DNA of 64,000 nucleotides from Paenibacillus sp. (lineage in GTDB: Bacteria; Bacillota; Bacilli; Paenibacillales; NBRC-103111): the NCBI GenBank assembly GCA_031180825.1, contig JAPSLM010000006.1:107516-171515 (forward strand). The letters are read 5' to 3'. A model generated the notes under the pieces. That model ran no database searches. It was not told the origin of the DNA and saw nothing but the letters and a program-made list of their open reading frames with translations. Within the stretch, counting starts at the first letter, position 1. Every line of letters starts with the position of its first letter. Positions 30,603-39,225 of the stretch are shown here, in pieces. The position numbers were made by a program, and so were the translations under genes.

Positions 30603-31253
30603 TTAGCAGATCTGCCCCGTCGAAACGACGATGTCCTCCTGGTAGCGGATCGCCGCTCCGATTCCCGCCTCCAGCCCTTTGACGATAGCCTCCAGACTCA
30701 TGCTCGGTTGCCCTTTATGCTGGACGGCTTGTTCCGGCAAAAACGGAATATGGATAAATCCTCCGCGCACCCCCGCGCCGCCCGACGTTGCCAGATGGTG
30801 CATCAAGCCGTAAAACAGATGGTTGCAAACGAATGTGCCCGCCGTATGCGATACGGAAGCCGGGATGCCTCGATCGTTCATCTCCTTCACCATGGCTTTG
30901 ATCGGCAGCGTGGACCAGTAAGCGGCAGGGCCTCCGGGAACGACCGGCGTGTCGATCGGCTGCTGCCCGTCATTATCGGCAATTCTGGCGTCATTGATAT
31001 TAATGGCTATTCGTTCGACCGTAATATCCGGTCGGCCGCCGGCTTGACCGACACAAATAACGAGCTTCGGACGGACTTCCGATACCGCCGCAAGAAGCCG
31101 ATCGATCGATTTGTCGAATACCGTCGGGATCTCGCGGGTTTCCACCCGACGGCCGTCCACCGTTATTCCCTGCAGCTTTCGGACGGCTTCCAAAGCCGGA
31201 TTCACCCGCTGTCCGCCGAAAGGATCAAAGCCGGTAACAAGAATGTTTTCCAC
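30603..31253 (-). CDS. pcp: Pcp, pyroglutamyl-peptidase I
   Basis: 216 residues from a GTG at 31253, eight bases after GAGGAAGGGG; a TTG further upstream is less likely. This cytoplasmic cysteine peptidase removes N-terminal pyroglutamate from peptides. The opening ENILVTGFDPFGGQ is the family signature. The catalytic triad is present at E80 (DITVERIAI), C143 (GTFVCNHLFYG) and H168 (GFIHIPFLPEQ), matching the family positions almost exactly. It lies divergent from an IclR regulator and next to the 5-oxoproline genes, so its product pyroglutamate is used by the neighbouring PxpABC. Confidence 0.96.
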   Translation of the reverse strand: MENILVTGFDPFGGQRVNPALEAVRKLQGITVDGRRVETREIPTVFDKSIDRLLAAVSEVRPKLVICVGQAGGRPDITVERIAININDARIADNDGQQPIDTPVVPGGPAAYWSTLPIKAMVKEMNDRGIPASVSHTAGTFVCNHLFYGLMHHLATSGGAGVRGGFIHIPFLPEQAVQHKGQPSMSLEAIVKGLEAGIGAAIRYQEDIVVSTGQIC

Positions 31254-31315
31254 TATCTTATCCCCTTCCTCTATAAAACTTGTTTTCAAAGCTGGAATGT
31301 ATTCTCATAGTTTAA

Positions 31316-31346
31316 TATAATTGAAGCAGCGTTCCGATATACGGAA
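31316..31346 (+). promoter_or_regulatory. pcp/IclR intergenic promoter and inverted repeat
   Basis: TATAAT (31316-31321) is a probable -10 for the IclR gene. Just after it TTCCGATATACGGAA (31332-31346) is an inverted repeat with TTCCG/CGGAA arms, ending 15 bases before the IclR start. It resembles repeats upstream of accB at 38405-38428 and is a candidate IclR operator. Confidence 0.5.
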
Positions 31347-31361
31347 TGAGTGGAGGTTATC

Positions 31362-32120
31362 ATGCAGAACAAGAACAAAACCGTCGTCAAGGCCAAGGAA
31401 ATTCTCGATCTCTTTCTAACCTATGAACAGCTGTCCCTGCAGGAAATGGCCGCGTTGTCGGGACAAGCGAAAACAACCGTGCACCGCATGATCGGCTCGC
31501 TTGAGGAGATGGGCCTTCTCGCCAAAACCGCAGAAGGAAAATACGAGCTCGGCTTCATGTTTCTGCAATTCGGGCAGCTGGTCAAGGAGCGTCTCGATAT
31601 CCGCAAAATCGCCTTGCCGATCATGAAGCAGCTGCGGGACGATGTGGAAGAGGCCGCCAATCTGGTCATCCGGGAAGGAAACGAAGCGATCTATATCGAG
31701 AAAGTGGATACGACCCAGCCGGTGAGGGTATTTACCCAAATCGGGCGCAGAGCCGCTCTTTACGCCGGAGCTTGTCCGCGGATTTTGCTCTCGTTCATGC
31801 CGCAGCAGGAGCTGCAAAAATACCTTGAAGAAACGCCGCTCGTTCCCTATGCGGATGGCACGATCACCGATAAGCGGAAGCTTATCGAATCGATTCATGA
31901 GGCGAAAATGCGCGGCTACACGATCAGCCATTCGGAGCTGCGCAATTTTACATCGGCCGTAGCCGTTCCTATTTATAATTATAGCGGACAAGTGACTGCG
32001 GGTCTAAGCATCTCCGGGTTGGAAAACCGCTTTACCGAACAGCGGCTGCCGGAATTAATCGAGAAGACCGCCGCCGCGGGCAGAGCCATTTCCAGAAATA
32101 TGGGATATAGAGAGCACTGA
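31362..32120 (+). CDS. IclR-family regulator of the 5-oxoproline island (KipR-like)
   Basis: 252 residues from the ATG at 31362 after TGGAGG. The N-terminal winged helix (LSLQEMAALSGQAKTTVHRMIGSLEEMGLLAKTAEGKYELG) is followed by the effector domain (GRRAALYAGACPRILLSFM; SELRNFTSAVAVPIYNYSGQVTAGLSISG). B. subtilis has an IclR-type regulator, KipR, beside its pxpABC (ycsF-kipIA) genes, and this one occupies the equivalent place. It lies between pcp (divergent) and the convergent DUF979-to-accB operon. It likely represses both until pyroglutamate or a related effector is present; the effector is inferred. Confidence 0.9.
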   Translation: MQNKNKTVVKAKEILDLFLTYEQLSLQEMAALSGQAKTTVHRMIGSLEEMGLLAKTAEGKYELGFMFLQFGQLVKERLDIRKIALPIMKQLRDDVEEAANLVIREGNEAIYIEKVDTTQPVRVFTQIGRRAALYAGACPRILLSFMPQQELQKYLEETPLVPYADGTITDKRKLIESIHEAKMRGYTISHSELRNFTSAVAVPIYNYSGQVTAGLSISGLENRFTEQRLPELIEKTAAAGRAISRNMGYREH

Positions 32121-32142
32121 CCCGATGAGCGGCCGACAGCCG

Positions 32143-33093
32143 CTAAAAAGCGAGAACATACATCAGTACGATATTGGCGGCCAACAAGATCAACGCGGTC
32201 GGCACTTGGGCTTTGATGACGCTATATTTGGGCAAATCGAGCAGCGCGGCCGGCACGATGTTAAAGTTGGCTCCCATCGGCGTCATCAGGGTCCCGCAGT
32301 AGCCGGACAGCATGCCGATTGCGGACATGATCGCCGGATTGGCCCCGTGCATGCCCACGAGCAGCGGAATGCCGATACCGGCCGTCATCACCGGAAACGC
32401 GGCGAAAGCATTGCCCATGATCATCGTAAACAAGGCCATCCCGATGGAATAGGCGGCTACGACGAGCAGACGGTTGTCCACCGGAATGGAAGAACCGACC
32501 AGCTCCGCGATCACTTTGCCGACCCCCGCGGCGGAGAATAGCGCTCCCAAGCTGGCGAGCGTTTGGGGAAGCACGGCTGCCCAACCGATGGAATCGAGCA
32601 AGCGCCGCGATTCCTTCACCGGTACGATGCTTTTTTGCTTGGTGAGCGCGATGGCCGCGATGAATGCCAGCACGCAAGCTACGCCAAGGCTGGCCAGCGT
32701 GACGTTAGACTTATCCAGCAGCCGCAAGCCGCCGATGGTCACATCCTTGAGCAAGGTAGCCCCGATCAGCGTAAGGATCGGAATCATCAGAATCGGCAGG
32801 AACAGCTTGTTTTTATATTTCGCCGCCGAAGCCGCCCGCTCTTCATCCGACACTTGCTTATGCTTGCCCGGCCGTACGCCCCCGAAGCCGGCAATGACCG
32901 CCATGACAATGACGATGATCCCCATGTACATAGGCGGAATAATCTTTCCGAAAGCGAAGGAGATGGCGAAAAGCGCCCAAAACGCCGCCGTCAGCAGCCG
33001 TCTCGGATTGCTCGTATCCTTCAGGCTGAGACCTGCGATAACGATCAAAAAGACAGCGGCCACATAATAAATATATTCCAGATTAACGAGCAT
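32143..33093 (-). CDS. DUF979 membrane protein, probable transporter subunit
   Basis: 316 residues with around nine to ten hydrophobic segments. DUF979 proteins always appear to travel with DUF969 partners and are thought to be membrane permeases. Recognisable parts are LLTAAFWALFAISFAFGKIIPP, SIGWAAVLPQTLASLGALFSAAGVGKVIAELVG, and GANPAIMSAIGMLSGYCGTLMTPMGANFNIVPAALLDL. The last resembles the Gly/Pro-rich hairpins of ion-coupled carboxylate transporters. It overlaps the DUF969 gene by 11 bases, so they are made together. Being last in the pxp/acc operon, it is a good candidate for 5-oxoproline uptake; this role is inferred. Confidence 0.85.
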   Translation of the reverse strand: MLVNLEYIYYVAAVFLIVIAGLSLKDTSNPRRLLTAAFWALFAISFAFGKIIPPMYMGIIVIVMAVIAGFGGVRPGKHKQVSDEERAASAAKYKNKLFLPILMIPILTLIGATLLKDVTIGGLRLLDKSNVTLASLGVACVLAFIAAIALTKQKSIVPVKESRRLLDSIGWAAVLPQTLASLGALFSAAGVGKVIAELVGSSIPVDNRLLVVAAYSIGMALFTMIMGNAFAAFPVMTAGIGIPLLVGMHGANPAIMSAIGMLSGYCGTLMTPMGANFNIVPAALLDLPKYSVIKAQVPTALILLAANIVLMYVLAF

Positions 33094-33805
33094 GGCTTTG
33101 CACCTCTTCCAAGGTTACTTCGGACGAGTCGGATCGCTCCGAATCGATCAGCTGCTTGAGATTACGGTCCAGCAGATACAGCCTGATGCCATGAATCACA
33201 AAAGCCGCGATTGCCGTCGGGATCCCCCAGATGGAAACGTGCAGAGGCTCCACCTGAATGCCGTTCTGCGCCAAGAAGCCCTGGATCAGCAGTACCGCGC
33301 CAAAAGCGATAAAGACGTCCTCTCCAAAAAACAGGCCCACATTGTCCGTCGATGCGGAAAAAGCCTTGATCCGGTCGGAAACTTTTTTGGGCAAAGGTCC
33401 GTGCTTATGCGCGGCCGCGCCTTCGGCCATCGGCGAAACCAACGGGCGAACCATCTGGGCGTGCCCGCCGAGGCTGGTCAGCCCGATCGCCGCGGTCGCT
33501 TGGCGGATAAACAGATAGACCAGCAGCAGCCGGCCGGTCGTGGCCGCTTTAATTTTGCCGATCAGCTGCTGCGACTGCTCCTTCAGACCGTAGCGTTCCA
33601 GCAGTCCGACGACCGGCAGCGTGAGGATAAACAAGGACAAGTAGCGGTTGGAAACGAAAGCATTGCCGAAGGTCGTCAAAATTTCACCGATCGACAGATG
33701 GCCGGCAACCCCTGTTACAATCCCGGCCGCGCAAACGACAAGCAGCGGATTAAAGCGCAAAGCGAAGCCGACGATAACGATCAGCACTCCAAGCAGCGTC
33801 AACAT
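33083..33805 (-). CDS. DUF969 membrane protein, partner of DUF979
   Basis: 240 residues from the ATG at 33805, which follows AAAAGGAGG; the frame opens 48 codons earlier but that part overlaps pxpA. It has about six hydrophobic segments (LLGVLIVIVGFALRFNPLLVVCAAGIVTGVAGHL; YLSLFILTLPVVGLLERYGLKEQSQQLI; GLFFGEDVFIAFGAVLLIQGFLA). DUF969/DUF979 pairs look like the two halves of one transporter of the ion-transporter superfamily. It lies 16 bases after pxpA in an operon for 5-oxoproline use. Confidence 0.85.
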   Translation of the reverse strand: MLTLLGVLIVIVGFALRFNPLLVVCAAGIVTGVAGHLSIGEILTTFGNAFVSNRYLSLFILTLPVVGLLERYGLKEQSQQLIGKIKAATTGRLLLVYLFIRQATAAIGLTSLGGHAQMVRPLVSPMAEGAAAHKHGPLPKKVSDRIKAFSASTDNVGLFFGEDVFIAFGAVLLIQGFLAQNGIQVEPLHVSIWGIPTAIAAFVIHGIRLYLLDRNLKQLIDSERSDSSEVTLEEVQSHAR

Positions 33806-33821
33806 AAATGTGTTCCTCCTT

Positions 33822-34595
33822 TTAAATGTTGCGGTTATCGTGAGCTTGCACCAGCGTAATCCCTTCGGCTTGGAGCATGTCCCGAATCCCTCGGGCGAAT
33901 TCCACGGCATGCTTCCCGTCGCCATGGATACAGATTGTTTCGGCCACAATAGGAACGTTCGTTCCCTGCTGCGCCCGTACGGTTCCTTCCTTCACCATCG
34001 TCATAATTTGCTTTACGGCGGCCGACGGATCGCTGATCAATGCGTCCGGGTGGGAGCGCGGAGTCAGGCTTCCGTCCGGCTGATAAGTGCGGTCGGCAAA
34101 CACTTCGCTTGCCGTCAGCAAGCCTAGTTTGGCTCCCGCGCGAATCAGCTCGCTTCCGGACAGGCCGTACAAAATCAGCTGCGGATTGACTTTATAGACG
34201 GCCTCCGCAATCGCCTCGGCCAGCTTGGCGTTTCGAGCCGCCATATTGTACAATGCCCCGTGCGGCTTCACATGACGCATGACGCCGCCCTCCGCCTGGA
34301 CGAAGCCGTTCAGCGCCCCGATTTGGTAGACGACCATATCGTAAGCTTCCTGCGGCGAGATCTCCATATTCCGGCGGCCGAAGCCGATCAGGTCCGGCAG
34401 TCCCGGATGGGCGCCGATCGCCACCTTTTTTTCAAGCGCCGACTTGACGGTTTTCCGCATCGTGCCGGGATCTCCGGCGTGGAAGCCGCAAGCGATGTTG
34501 ACCGAAGTGACTAACGACAGCATTTCCTCGTCGTTCCCCTGCTTATAAGCTCCGAAGCTTTCCCCCAGATCGCAATTCAAATCCACAACATACAT
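33822..34595 (-). CDS. pxpA: PxpA, 5-oxoprolinase subunit A (LamB/YcsF family)
   Basis: 257 residues. PxpA with PxpB and PxpC forms the prokaryotic ATP-dependent 5-oxoprolinase that opens pyroglutamate to glutamate. The LamB/YcsF signature is clear: [54 protein letters not shown] and the C-terminal [21 protein letters not shown]. The start follows GAAAGGGGG. It is separated from pxpC by about 50 bases, the largest gap in the pxpBCA run. Length and motifs are complete. Confidence 0.96.
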   Translation of the reverse strand: MYVVDLNCDLGESFGAYKQGNDEEMLSLVTSVNIACGFHAGDPGTMRKTVKSALEKKVAIGAHPGLPDLIGFGRRNMEISPQEAYDMVVYQIGALNGFVQAEGGVMRHVKPHGALYNMAARNAKLAEAIAEAVYKVNPQLILYGLSGSELIRAGAKLGLLTASEVFADRTYQPDGSLTPRSHPDALISDPSAAVKQIMTMVKEGTVRAQQGTNVPIVAETICIHGDGKHAVEFARGIRDMLQAEGITLVQAHDNRNI

Positions 34596-34647
34596 AGGCT
34601 GCCGCCCCCTTTCAAGTTCTAACGGATAACATACCGCTGCGCCTCAT

Positions 34648-35658
34648 TCATCGGGCTTTCAAATAAAGCTTGATCGCTCTGGCCAATCGTTCGAATTCCA
34701 GTTCTCTCCGGACATAAAGCTCTTCCGCCTCCCGCAGGGAAACCTCGGCGAAACGGATGCTCTCTCCGGGCTTGGCTTGAGCCAGAACGGGAAGATCCGC
34801 CGCGATCACCTGCGCGATTCTCGGGTAGCCTCCGATGGTTTGCCGATCCGCCATCAGCACGATCGGATTTCCTTCGGGCGGCACCTGCACGGTACCGAAT
34901 GAAACCGCTTCAGAAAGTGTCTCCAGCGATTCCTTCAAGGCCAGCATCTCCCCCTGAAGCCGGTATCCCATCCGGTCCGACTGCGGCGTAATCCGGAAGG
35001 GCCGGGTGACAAGCGCCGTTTGGCTTTCCTCCGTAAAAGAATCGTATTCCCGGCCACGGATAACCCGGATCACGGGATCTTTGGCATAGGCGGGCAGCGC
35101 CTCGCTCCCCACAAACCATTCCGCCGCCAGCCATCCTCTCGCACGAAGCGAGGCCTGCCGGGCTTTCAGGCAGCCTTCCGCCGTTTCGGAAGGAAGGCCG
35201 AAGCCAAGCCGGTCGCCGGCCTTCAAGGCTCTTCCTTCAAGCCCCCCGATACCTGCGCGAAGATACGTGCTGCGGCTGTGCATCACCACCGGAACATCGA
35301 TTCCGCCCGCCACTGCTACATAAGCGCGGGCGCCCGACCGGCACGGCCCGAATTCGAGCGTAGAGCCTTCTTTGATCAAGAGGGGTCTCCATAAAGGAAC
35401 CGGCTCTCCTTCTACTGCAGGTGAAAGATTCCCGCCGCAGATGGAAATGAGCGAGTCGGCTTCAAAGCGGATGACCGTTCCCATCAGCGTGACTTCCAAG
35501 GCAGCTGCGTTCTCTTCGTTGCCGACCAGCACATTCGCCGCACGGAGCGCGAACAAGTCCATGGCCCCGCTTACGATAACCCCCTGCTGTTGAAAGCCGA
35601 ATCGCCCTTTATCCTGTATGGTGGTCAAGAGTCCCGGATTTACGATCTGCATGCTCAT
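34648..35658 (-). CDS. pxpC: PxpC, 5-oxoprolinase subunit C (KipA-like, biotin-dependent carboxyltransferase family)
   Basis: 336 residues from the ATG at 35658; the frame is open further up but that part lies inside pxpB. The protein opens MQIVNPGLLTTIQDKGRFGFQQQGVIVSGAMDLFALRAANVLVGN, the typical KipA start, and continues with FGPCRSGARAYVAVAGGIDVP and IVLMADRQTIGGYPRIAQVI. These match the allophanate-hydrolase subunit 2 / PxpC family. The start overlaps the pxpB stop in an ATGA, so PxpB and PxpC are coupled, as expected for the PxpBC complex. Confidence 0.95.
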   Translation of the reverse strand: MSMQIVNPGLLTTIQDKGRFGFQQQGVIVSGAMDLFALRAANVLVGNEENAAALEVTLMGTVIRFEADSLISICGGNLSPAVEGEPVPLWRPLLIKEGSTLEFGPCRSGARAYVAVAGGIDVPVVMHSRSTYLRAGIGGLEGRALKAGDRLGFGLPSETAEGCLKARQASLRARGWLAAEWFVGSEALPAYAKDPVIRVIRGREYDSFTEESQTALVTRPFRITPQSDRMGYRLQGEMLALKESLETLSEAVSFGTVQVPPEGNPIVLMADRQTIGGYPRIAQVIAADLPVLAQAKPGESIRFAEVSLREAEELYVRRELEFERLARAIKLYLKAR

Positions 35659-36425
35659 GTGCTGTCCTCTCTCCACTCTTCGAATTGTTTCAGCCCGATC
35701 GGCTGGAATCGCACGATATCTCCCGCCTTCAGCAAACTGGGCGAAGGATGGTCGGGACGAAATAACCGCAGCGGCGTTCTTCCGATCAGCTGCCATCCGC
35801 CCGGCGTGGAAATCGGATAAATCCCGGTCTGGTTTCCTCCGATGCCCACCGTCCCCGCCTCAATATTCAGGCGCGGAGTGCTTCGGCGCGGGGTGGCGAT
35901 GCGTTCGGACAGCCCGCCCAAGTAAGGAAAGCCCGGAGCGAACCCGATCATATAGACCAAATAATTTTGAGACGAATGGATTTCGATCACTTCCTCGGGA
36001 GTGAGTCCGTGATATTCGGCGACGCTGTTCAAATCCGGTCCCAGCTCGCCTCCGTAGCAAACGGGTATATGCACAATATTCGAAGCGCTTTCAAAGGTAT
36101 TTTCCAAATTACCGGCCGCCCGCTTGATGATACCCCGGATCATCTCATACGGGGAGCGGAACCCGCTGCCTCCTTGCGCTCTGCAGCTTTCCCCCGTCAC
36201 CGGATCGCACAGCTTCAAGGGATCGTAAAAAACGGTAACCGTCACAAAGGCCGGCACGATTTCGATCAGCCCCGGAAACGGATGCCGCTCAAGATAGGCG
36301 GCCAGCGCTTGAACTTGGCGGTGCGTCTTCGGATCGATGCCGTTCCCCAATTGGACGGAAACCGCAGCATCGCCCAGCGGATAGATTTCCGGCTCCATCC
36401 GCTCTTCACGCGGTATATCGGGCAT
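35655..36425 (-). CDS. pxpB: PxpB, 5-oxoprolinase subunit B (KipI-like)
   Basis: 256 residues from the ATG at 36425, four bases after GAGGTGGG; an internal ATG at 36398 would give the more usual family start EPEIYPLGDAAVSVQLG and cannot be excluded. The family pattern is visible: HVKYP-like VPVCYGGELGPDL, EVIEIHSSQNYLVYMIGFAPGFPYLGGL, and TPRRSTPRLNIEAGTVGIGGNQTGIYPISTPGGWQLIGRTPLRLF. In B. subtilis KipI was first known as a sporulation kinase inhibitor; the enzymatic role with PxpA and PxpC was established later. It lies 16 bases after accC. Confidence 0.95.
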   Translation of the reverse strand: MPDIPREERMEPEIYPLGDAAVSVQLGNGIDPKTHRQVQALAAYLERHPFPGLIEIVPAFVTVTVFYDPLKLCDPVTGESCRAQGGSGFRSPYEMIRGIIKRAAGNLENTFESASNIVHIPVCYGGELGPDLNSVAEYHGLTPEEVIEIHSSQNYLVYMIGFAPGFPYLGGLSERIATPRRSTPRLNIEAGTVGIGGNQTGIYPISTPGGWQLIGRTPLRLFRPDHPSPSLLKAGDIVRFQPIGLKQFEEWREDST

Positions 36426-36440
36426 GCTGCCCACCTCTTT

Positions 36441-37811
36441 TCATCGATGTTCGTTCACGGATCGGTCCGGAAGGATTTCATGCGTTTCCAGAAACTTCGT
36501 ATCAAAATCGCCCGATACGAACGTCTCGTGCTCCATCAATTGCCGATGGAACGGAATCGTCGTCTTGATGCCGCCGATCACAAACTCATCCAAAGCCCTT
36601 CGCATTCTGCGAATGGCATCCTGCCGGTCTTTGCCCCACACAATGAGCTTCGCGACCATGGAATCGTAGAACGGCGTAATCTGGTAACCGGCATACACCG
36701 AGCTGTCAACCCGGACACCGAAGCCCCCGGGAGGCGTGTACGCCGTCACTTTGCCCGGCGAGGGCATGAAATCTTGAGCCGGGTTCTCGGCATTGATTCG
36801 GCATTCGATCGCCCATCCGTCGATGCGGATGTCCTCTTGCCGGAACGAAAGCGGGCGGCCTGCCGCTACGCTCAACTGTTCTTGGATGAGATCGATCCCG
36901 GTGATCATTTCCGTGACCGGATGCTCCACTTGAATGCGCGTGTTCATTTCCATAAAATAGAACCGCCCATGCCGGTCCAGCAGAAATTCAACGGTGCCTG
37001 CGCCGCGATAATGGACCGCTTTGGCGGCGGCGACGGCCGCAGCGCCCATTCGTTCCCGCAATTCGCTGTCGATCGCAGGGGACGGCGCCTCTTCCACCAG
37101 CTTCTGGTGGCGTCGTTGAATCGAACAATCCCTCTCGCCAAGATAGACGGCTTGGCCCTCTTGGTCGGCCATAATTTGCACTTCGACGTGCCGCGGGCCT
37201 TCCAAATATTTTTCCAGATAGACGCCGGAATTGCCGAAAGCCGCGTCCGCTTCTTTCCGCGCTTGCTGGATGACGTCGGCCAGCTGCTTTTCGTCCTGGG
37301 CGACCCTCATTCCTTTTCCTCCGCCGCCGGCGGTTGCTTTCACGATGACCGGATAACCGATGTCCGCCGCCATCCGAAGGGCGTCTTCCACCCGGTCGAT
37401 GAGGCCGTCCGTCCCCGGAACGACCGGAACACCGGCCTGCCGCATCGTTTCTTTGGCCACGGCCTTGTCGCCCATCTTGCGGATCGCTTCCGCGTCCGGT
37501 CCGATAAACGCAATGCCGTATTCTTCGCATGTTTCCGCGAATTCAGCATTTTCAGACAGAAATCCGTAGCCGGGATGAATGGCGTCGGCCCCCGCATGCA
37601 AAGCAACGGCGATCAGACGGGCCACATTCAGATAGCTGTCCTTGCCGGCCGTCGGCCCGATACAGTAGGCTTCATCCGCCATGCTCACATGCAAAGAAGA
37701 CTTGTCCGCTTGGGAATATACCGCAACCGTTTTCATATCCAGTTCTTTACAGGCCCTTATAATGCGAACGGCGATTTCTCCGCGATTGGCAATTAACACT
37801 TTCTTAAACAT
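36441..37811 (-). CDS. accC: AccC-type biotin carboxylase
   Basis: 456 residues from the ATG at 37811; the longer open frame overlaps accB. It carboxylates biotin on a carrier protein with ATP and bicarbonate. The ATP-grasp loop is [12 protein letters not shown]; other signatures are [17 protein letters not shown], the catalytic [17 protein letters not shown], and the C-terminal GIKTTIPFH. It sits between accB and the pxp genes, not with a carboxyltransferase accAD pair, so it may be a second, pathway-specific copy working with this island's biotin carrier and PxpBC-like proteins. It could also be the cell's general acetyl-CoA carboxylase subunit; the window alone does not settle this. Confidence 0.95.
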   Translation of the reverse strand: MFKKVLIANRGEIAVRIIRACKELDMKTVAVYSQADKSSLHVSMADEAYCIGPTAGKDSYLNVARLIAVALHAGADAIHPGYGFLSENAEFAETCEEYGIAFIGPDAEAIRKMGDKAVAKETMRQAGVPVVPGTDGLIDRVEDALRMAADIGYPVIVKATAGGGGKGMRVAQDEKQLADVIQQARKEADAAFGNSGVYLEKYLEGPRHVEVQIMADQEGQAVYLGERDCSIQRRHQKLVEEAPSPAIDSELRERMGAAAVAAAKAVHYRGAGTVEFLLDRHGRFYFMEMNTRIQVEHPVTEMITGIDLIQEQLSVAAGRPLSFRQEDIRIDGWAIECRINAENPAQDFMPSPGKVTAYTPPGGFGVRVDSSVYAGYQITPFYDSMVAKLIVWGKDRQDAIRRMRRALDEFVIGGIKTTIPFHRQLMEHETFVSGDFDTKFLETHEILPDRSVNEHR

Positions 37812-37845
37812 GGGGTACTCCCTTCCATCCGTTTGGTTCACGCGA

Positions 37846-38349
37846 TTACTCGGGTTTGACGATAAAGAGCGGCTGCCCGTATTCCACGAATTGCCCGTTC
37901 TCGACGGCAATCTCCACAATTTCTCCCGATACCTTGGCCGATACTTCCGTAAACAGCTTCATGGCCTCCAACACACAGACGACCTTATCCGGAGTCACCT
38001 TGTCTCCGACCTGCACATAAGGCGCCGCTCCTTGCTCGGCGGACGCATAGAACGTGCCGATCGTTGGCGCGACGATCTCGATGAGCTTGGGGGTATCCGG
38101 CTCCGCATTCTTTTCGGACATGGCCGGCTGCGTGCCGTCTGGTTCCGAAGGCTTCGCGGCCGCAGGTTCCGCATGCTCCGCCATGGGCTCCGACGCCGGT
38201 TTCGTGCTGCGTTTGTCCGCTTTTGGCGATAAGGCAGCGTTGTCTTTTACAATTAATAGTTTTGCCGTCCCATCCGAATATTTAAACTTCTGAACGGGTG
38301 ACCGGCCAATCAGTTCGATGATGTCTTGCAGCTCTTGCTTCGTAAACAC
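37846..38349 (-). CDS. accB: AccB-type biotin carboxyl carrier protein
   Basis: 167 residues from a GTG start at 38349 after AAGGAGG. The N-terminal helix ([34 protein letters not shown]) and an Ala/Pro-rich linker (about 45-85) are followed by the biotinyl domain with the modified lysine in [13 protein letters not shown]. It is the first gene of the operon accB-accC-pxpB-pxpC-pxpA-DUF969-DUF979. Upstream lie inverted repeats with CGGAA/TTCCG arms that recall the one before the IclR gene. The biotinylation motif is intact. Confidence 0.95.
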   Translation of the reverse strand: MFTKQELQDIIELIGRSPVQKFKYSDGTAKLLIVKDNAALSPKADKRSTKPASEPMAEHAEPAAAKPSEPDGTQPAMSEKNAEPDTPKLIEIVAPTIGTFYASAEQGAAPYVQVGDKVTPDKVVCVLEAMKLFTEVSAKVSGEIVEIAVENGQFVEYGQPLFIVKPE

Positions 38350-38658
38350 GTTGCCGCCTCCTTGAAAGGAATTCGTCGAAATGCTGAGTCAATATCTTGT
38401 TGTACCGAATTTCGGAATTTTAGTTCCGTTTTTTAATAGTTTGATTGTAGCAACATCTTTCTAAAAAAACAAGATGCTATGTGATGTTTTTTAACATCGA
38501 AATATAAATTGACATAGCGCTTCGGTTCACACATCATAAAAACAATATTTCTTTTCAACGGCAGTGTAAGATCATCGCAAGATTTCCGTCTAAATCTATT
38601 GAACGAGCAAAATCGGATGAGGCCTCATACCGAAGCTTTGGTTATTGGAGGATGTTGC
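38350..38658. promoter_or_regulatory. divergent control region between accB and the sigma-factor gene
   Basis: Holds CCGAATTTCGG (38405-38415), CGGAATTTTAGTTCCG (38413-38428) and GATGTTTTTTAACATC (38483-38498), all inverted repeats on the accB side. TTGACA at 38509-38514 pointing right may be the -35 element of the sigma-factor gene. The first two share half-sites with the repeat before the IclR gene. Confidence 0.5.
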
Positions 38659-39225
38659 ATGCAGGATGATCTGGCACTTATCGAGCGCGTGCGGCAGGGC
38701 GAGCAGGAAGCCTATGCCGGGCTCGTCAACAAATACAAGCACCGGATTTATGTCTTTTTGTTTCGGATGCTCGGTGAAGCACAAGACGCTCAGGATTTAG
38801 CCCAGGAAGTGTTTATCAAGGCATACTTCCAATTGGACACGTTCACAGGGTCCAGTCAATTTTTTACCTGGCTCTATCGCATTGCCTACTGCCGCGCCAT
38901 CGACGAGCTGCGGCGCCGGAAACCGGTCAAGAGCGTCCCGATCCACGATCTGGAGTTCGCGGACACCCTGACGCCCGAAAGCATATGTCTGGCCAAGGAG
39001 CGGGCGGCTTCCCTGCGGGAGCAGGTCATGGCCTTGCCGGAGAGCTACCGTACCGTGCTGCTGCTTCGCCATACTCAGGAGCTGAGCTATAAGGAAATTG
39101 GCGAGGTGCTGGATCTTCCTCCCGATACGGTGCAAGTCCGCCTGTACCGGGCCCGAAAAAAACTGCGCGAAGTCCTTGCGGCAAGCGAACAAGGAGGCGG
39201 TCTGCATGAAATGCTTGACATTTGA
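38659..39225 (+). CDS. ECF sigma factor, pair 1
   Basis: 188 residues from the ATG at 38659, seven bases after GGAGG; earlier in-frame codons lack a site. Region 2 is DLALIERVRQGEQEAYAGLVNKYKHRIYVFLFRMLGEAQDAQDLAQEVFIKAY with the usual DAQDLAQEVF core. Region 4 is LPESYRTVLLLRHTQELSYKEIGEVLDLPPDTVQVRLYRARKKLR. Its C-terminus overlaps the anti-sigma gene by 20 bases, so the two are coupled. It resembles SigW-type stress sigma factors, but the regulon cannot be read from here. Confidence 0.93.
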   Translation: MQDDLALIERVRQGEQEAYAGLVNKYKHRIYVFLFRMLGEAQDAQDLAQEVFIKAYFQLDTFTGSSQFFTWLYRIAYCRAIDELRRRKPVKSVPIHDLEFADTLTPESICLAKERAASLREQVMALPESYRTVLLLRHTQELSYKEIGEVLDLPPDTVQVRLYRARKKLREVLAASEQGGGLHEMLDI

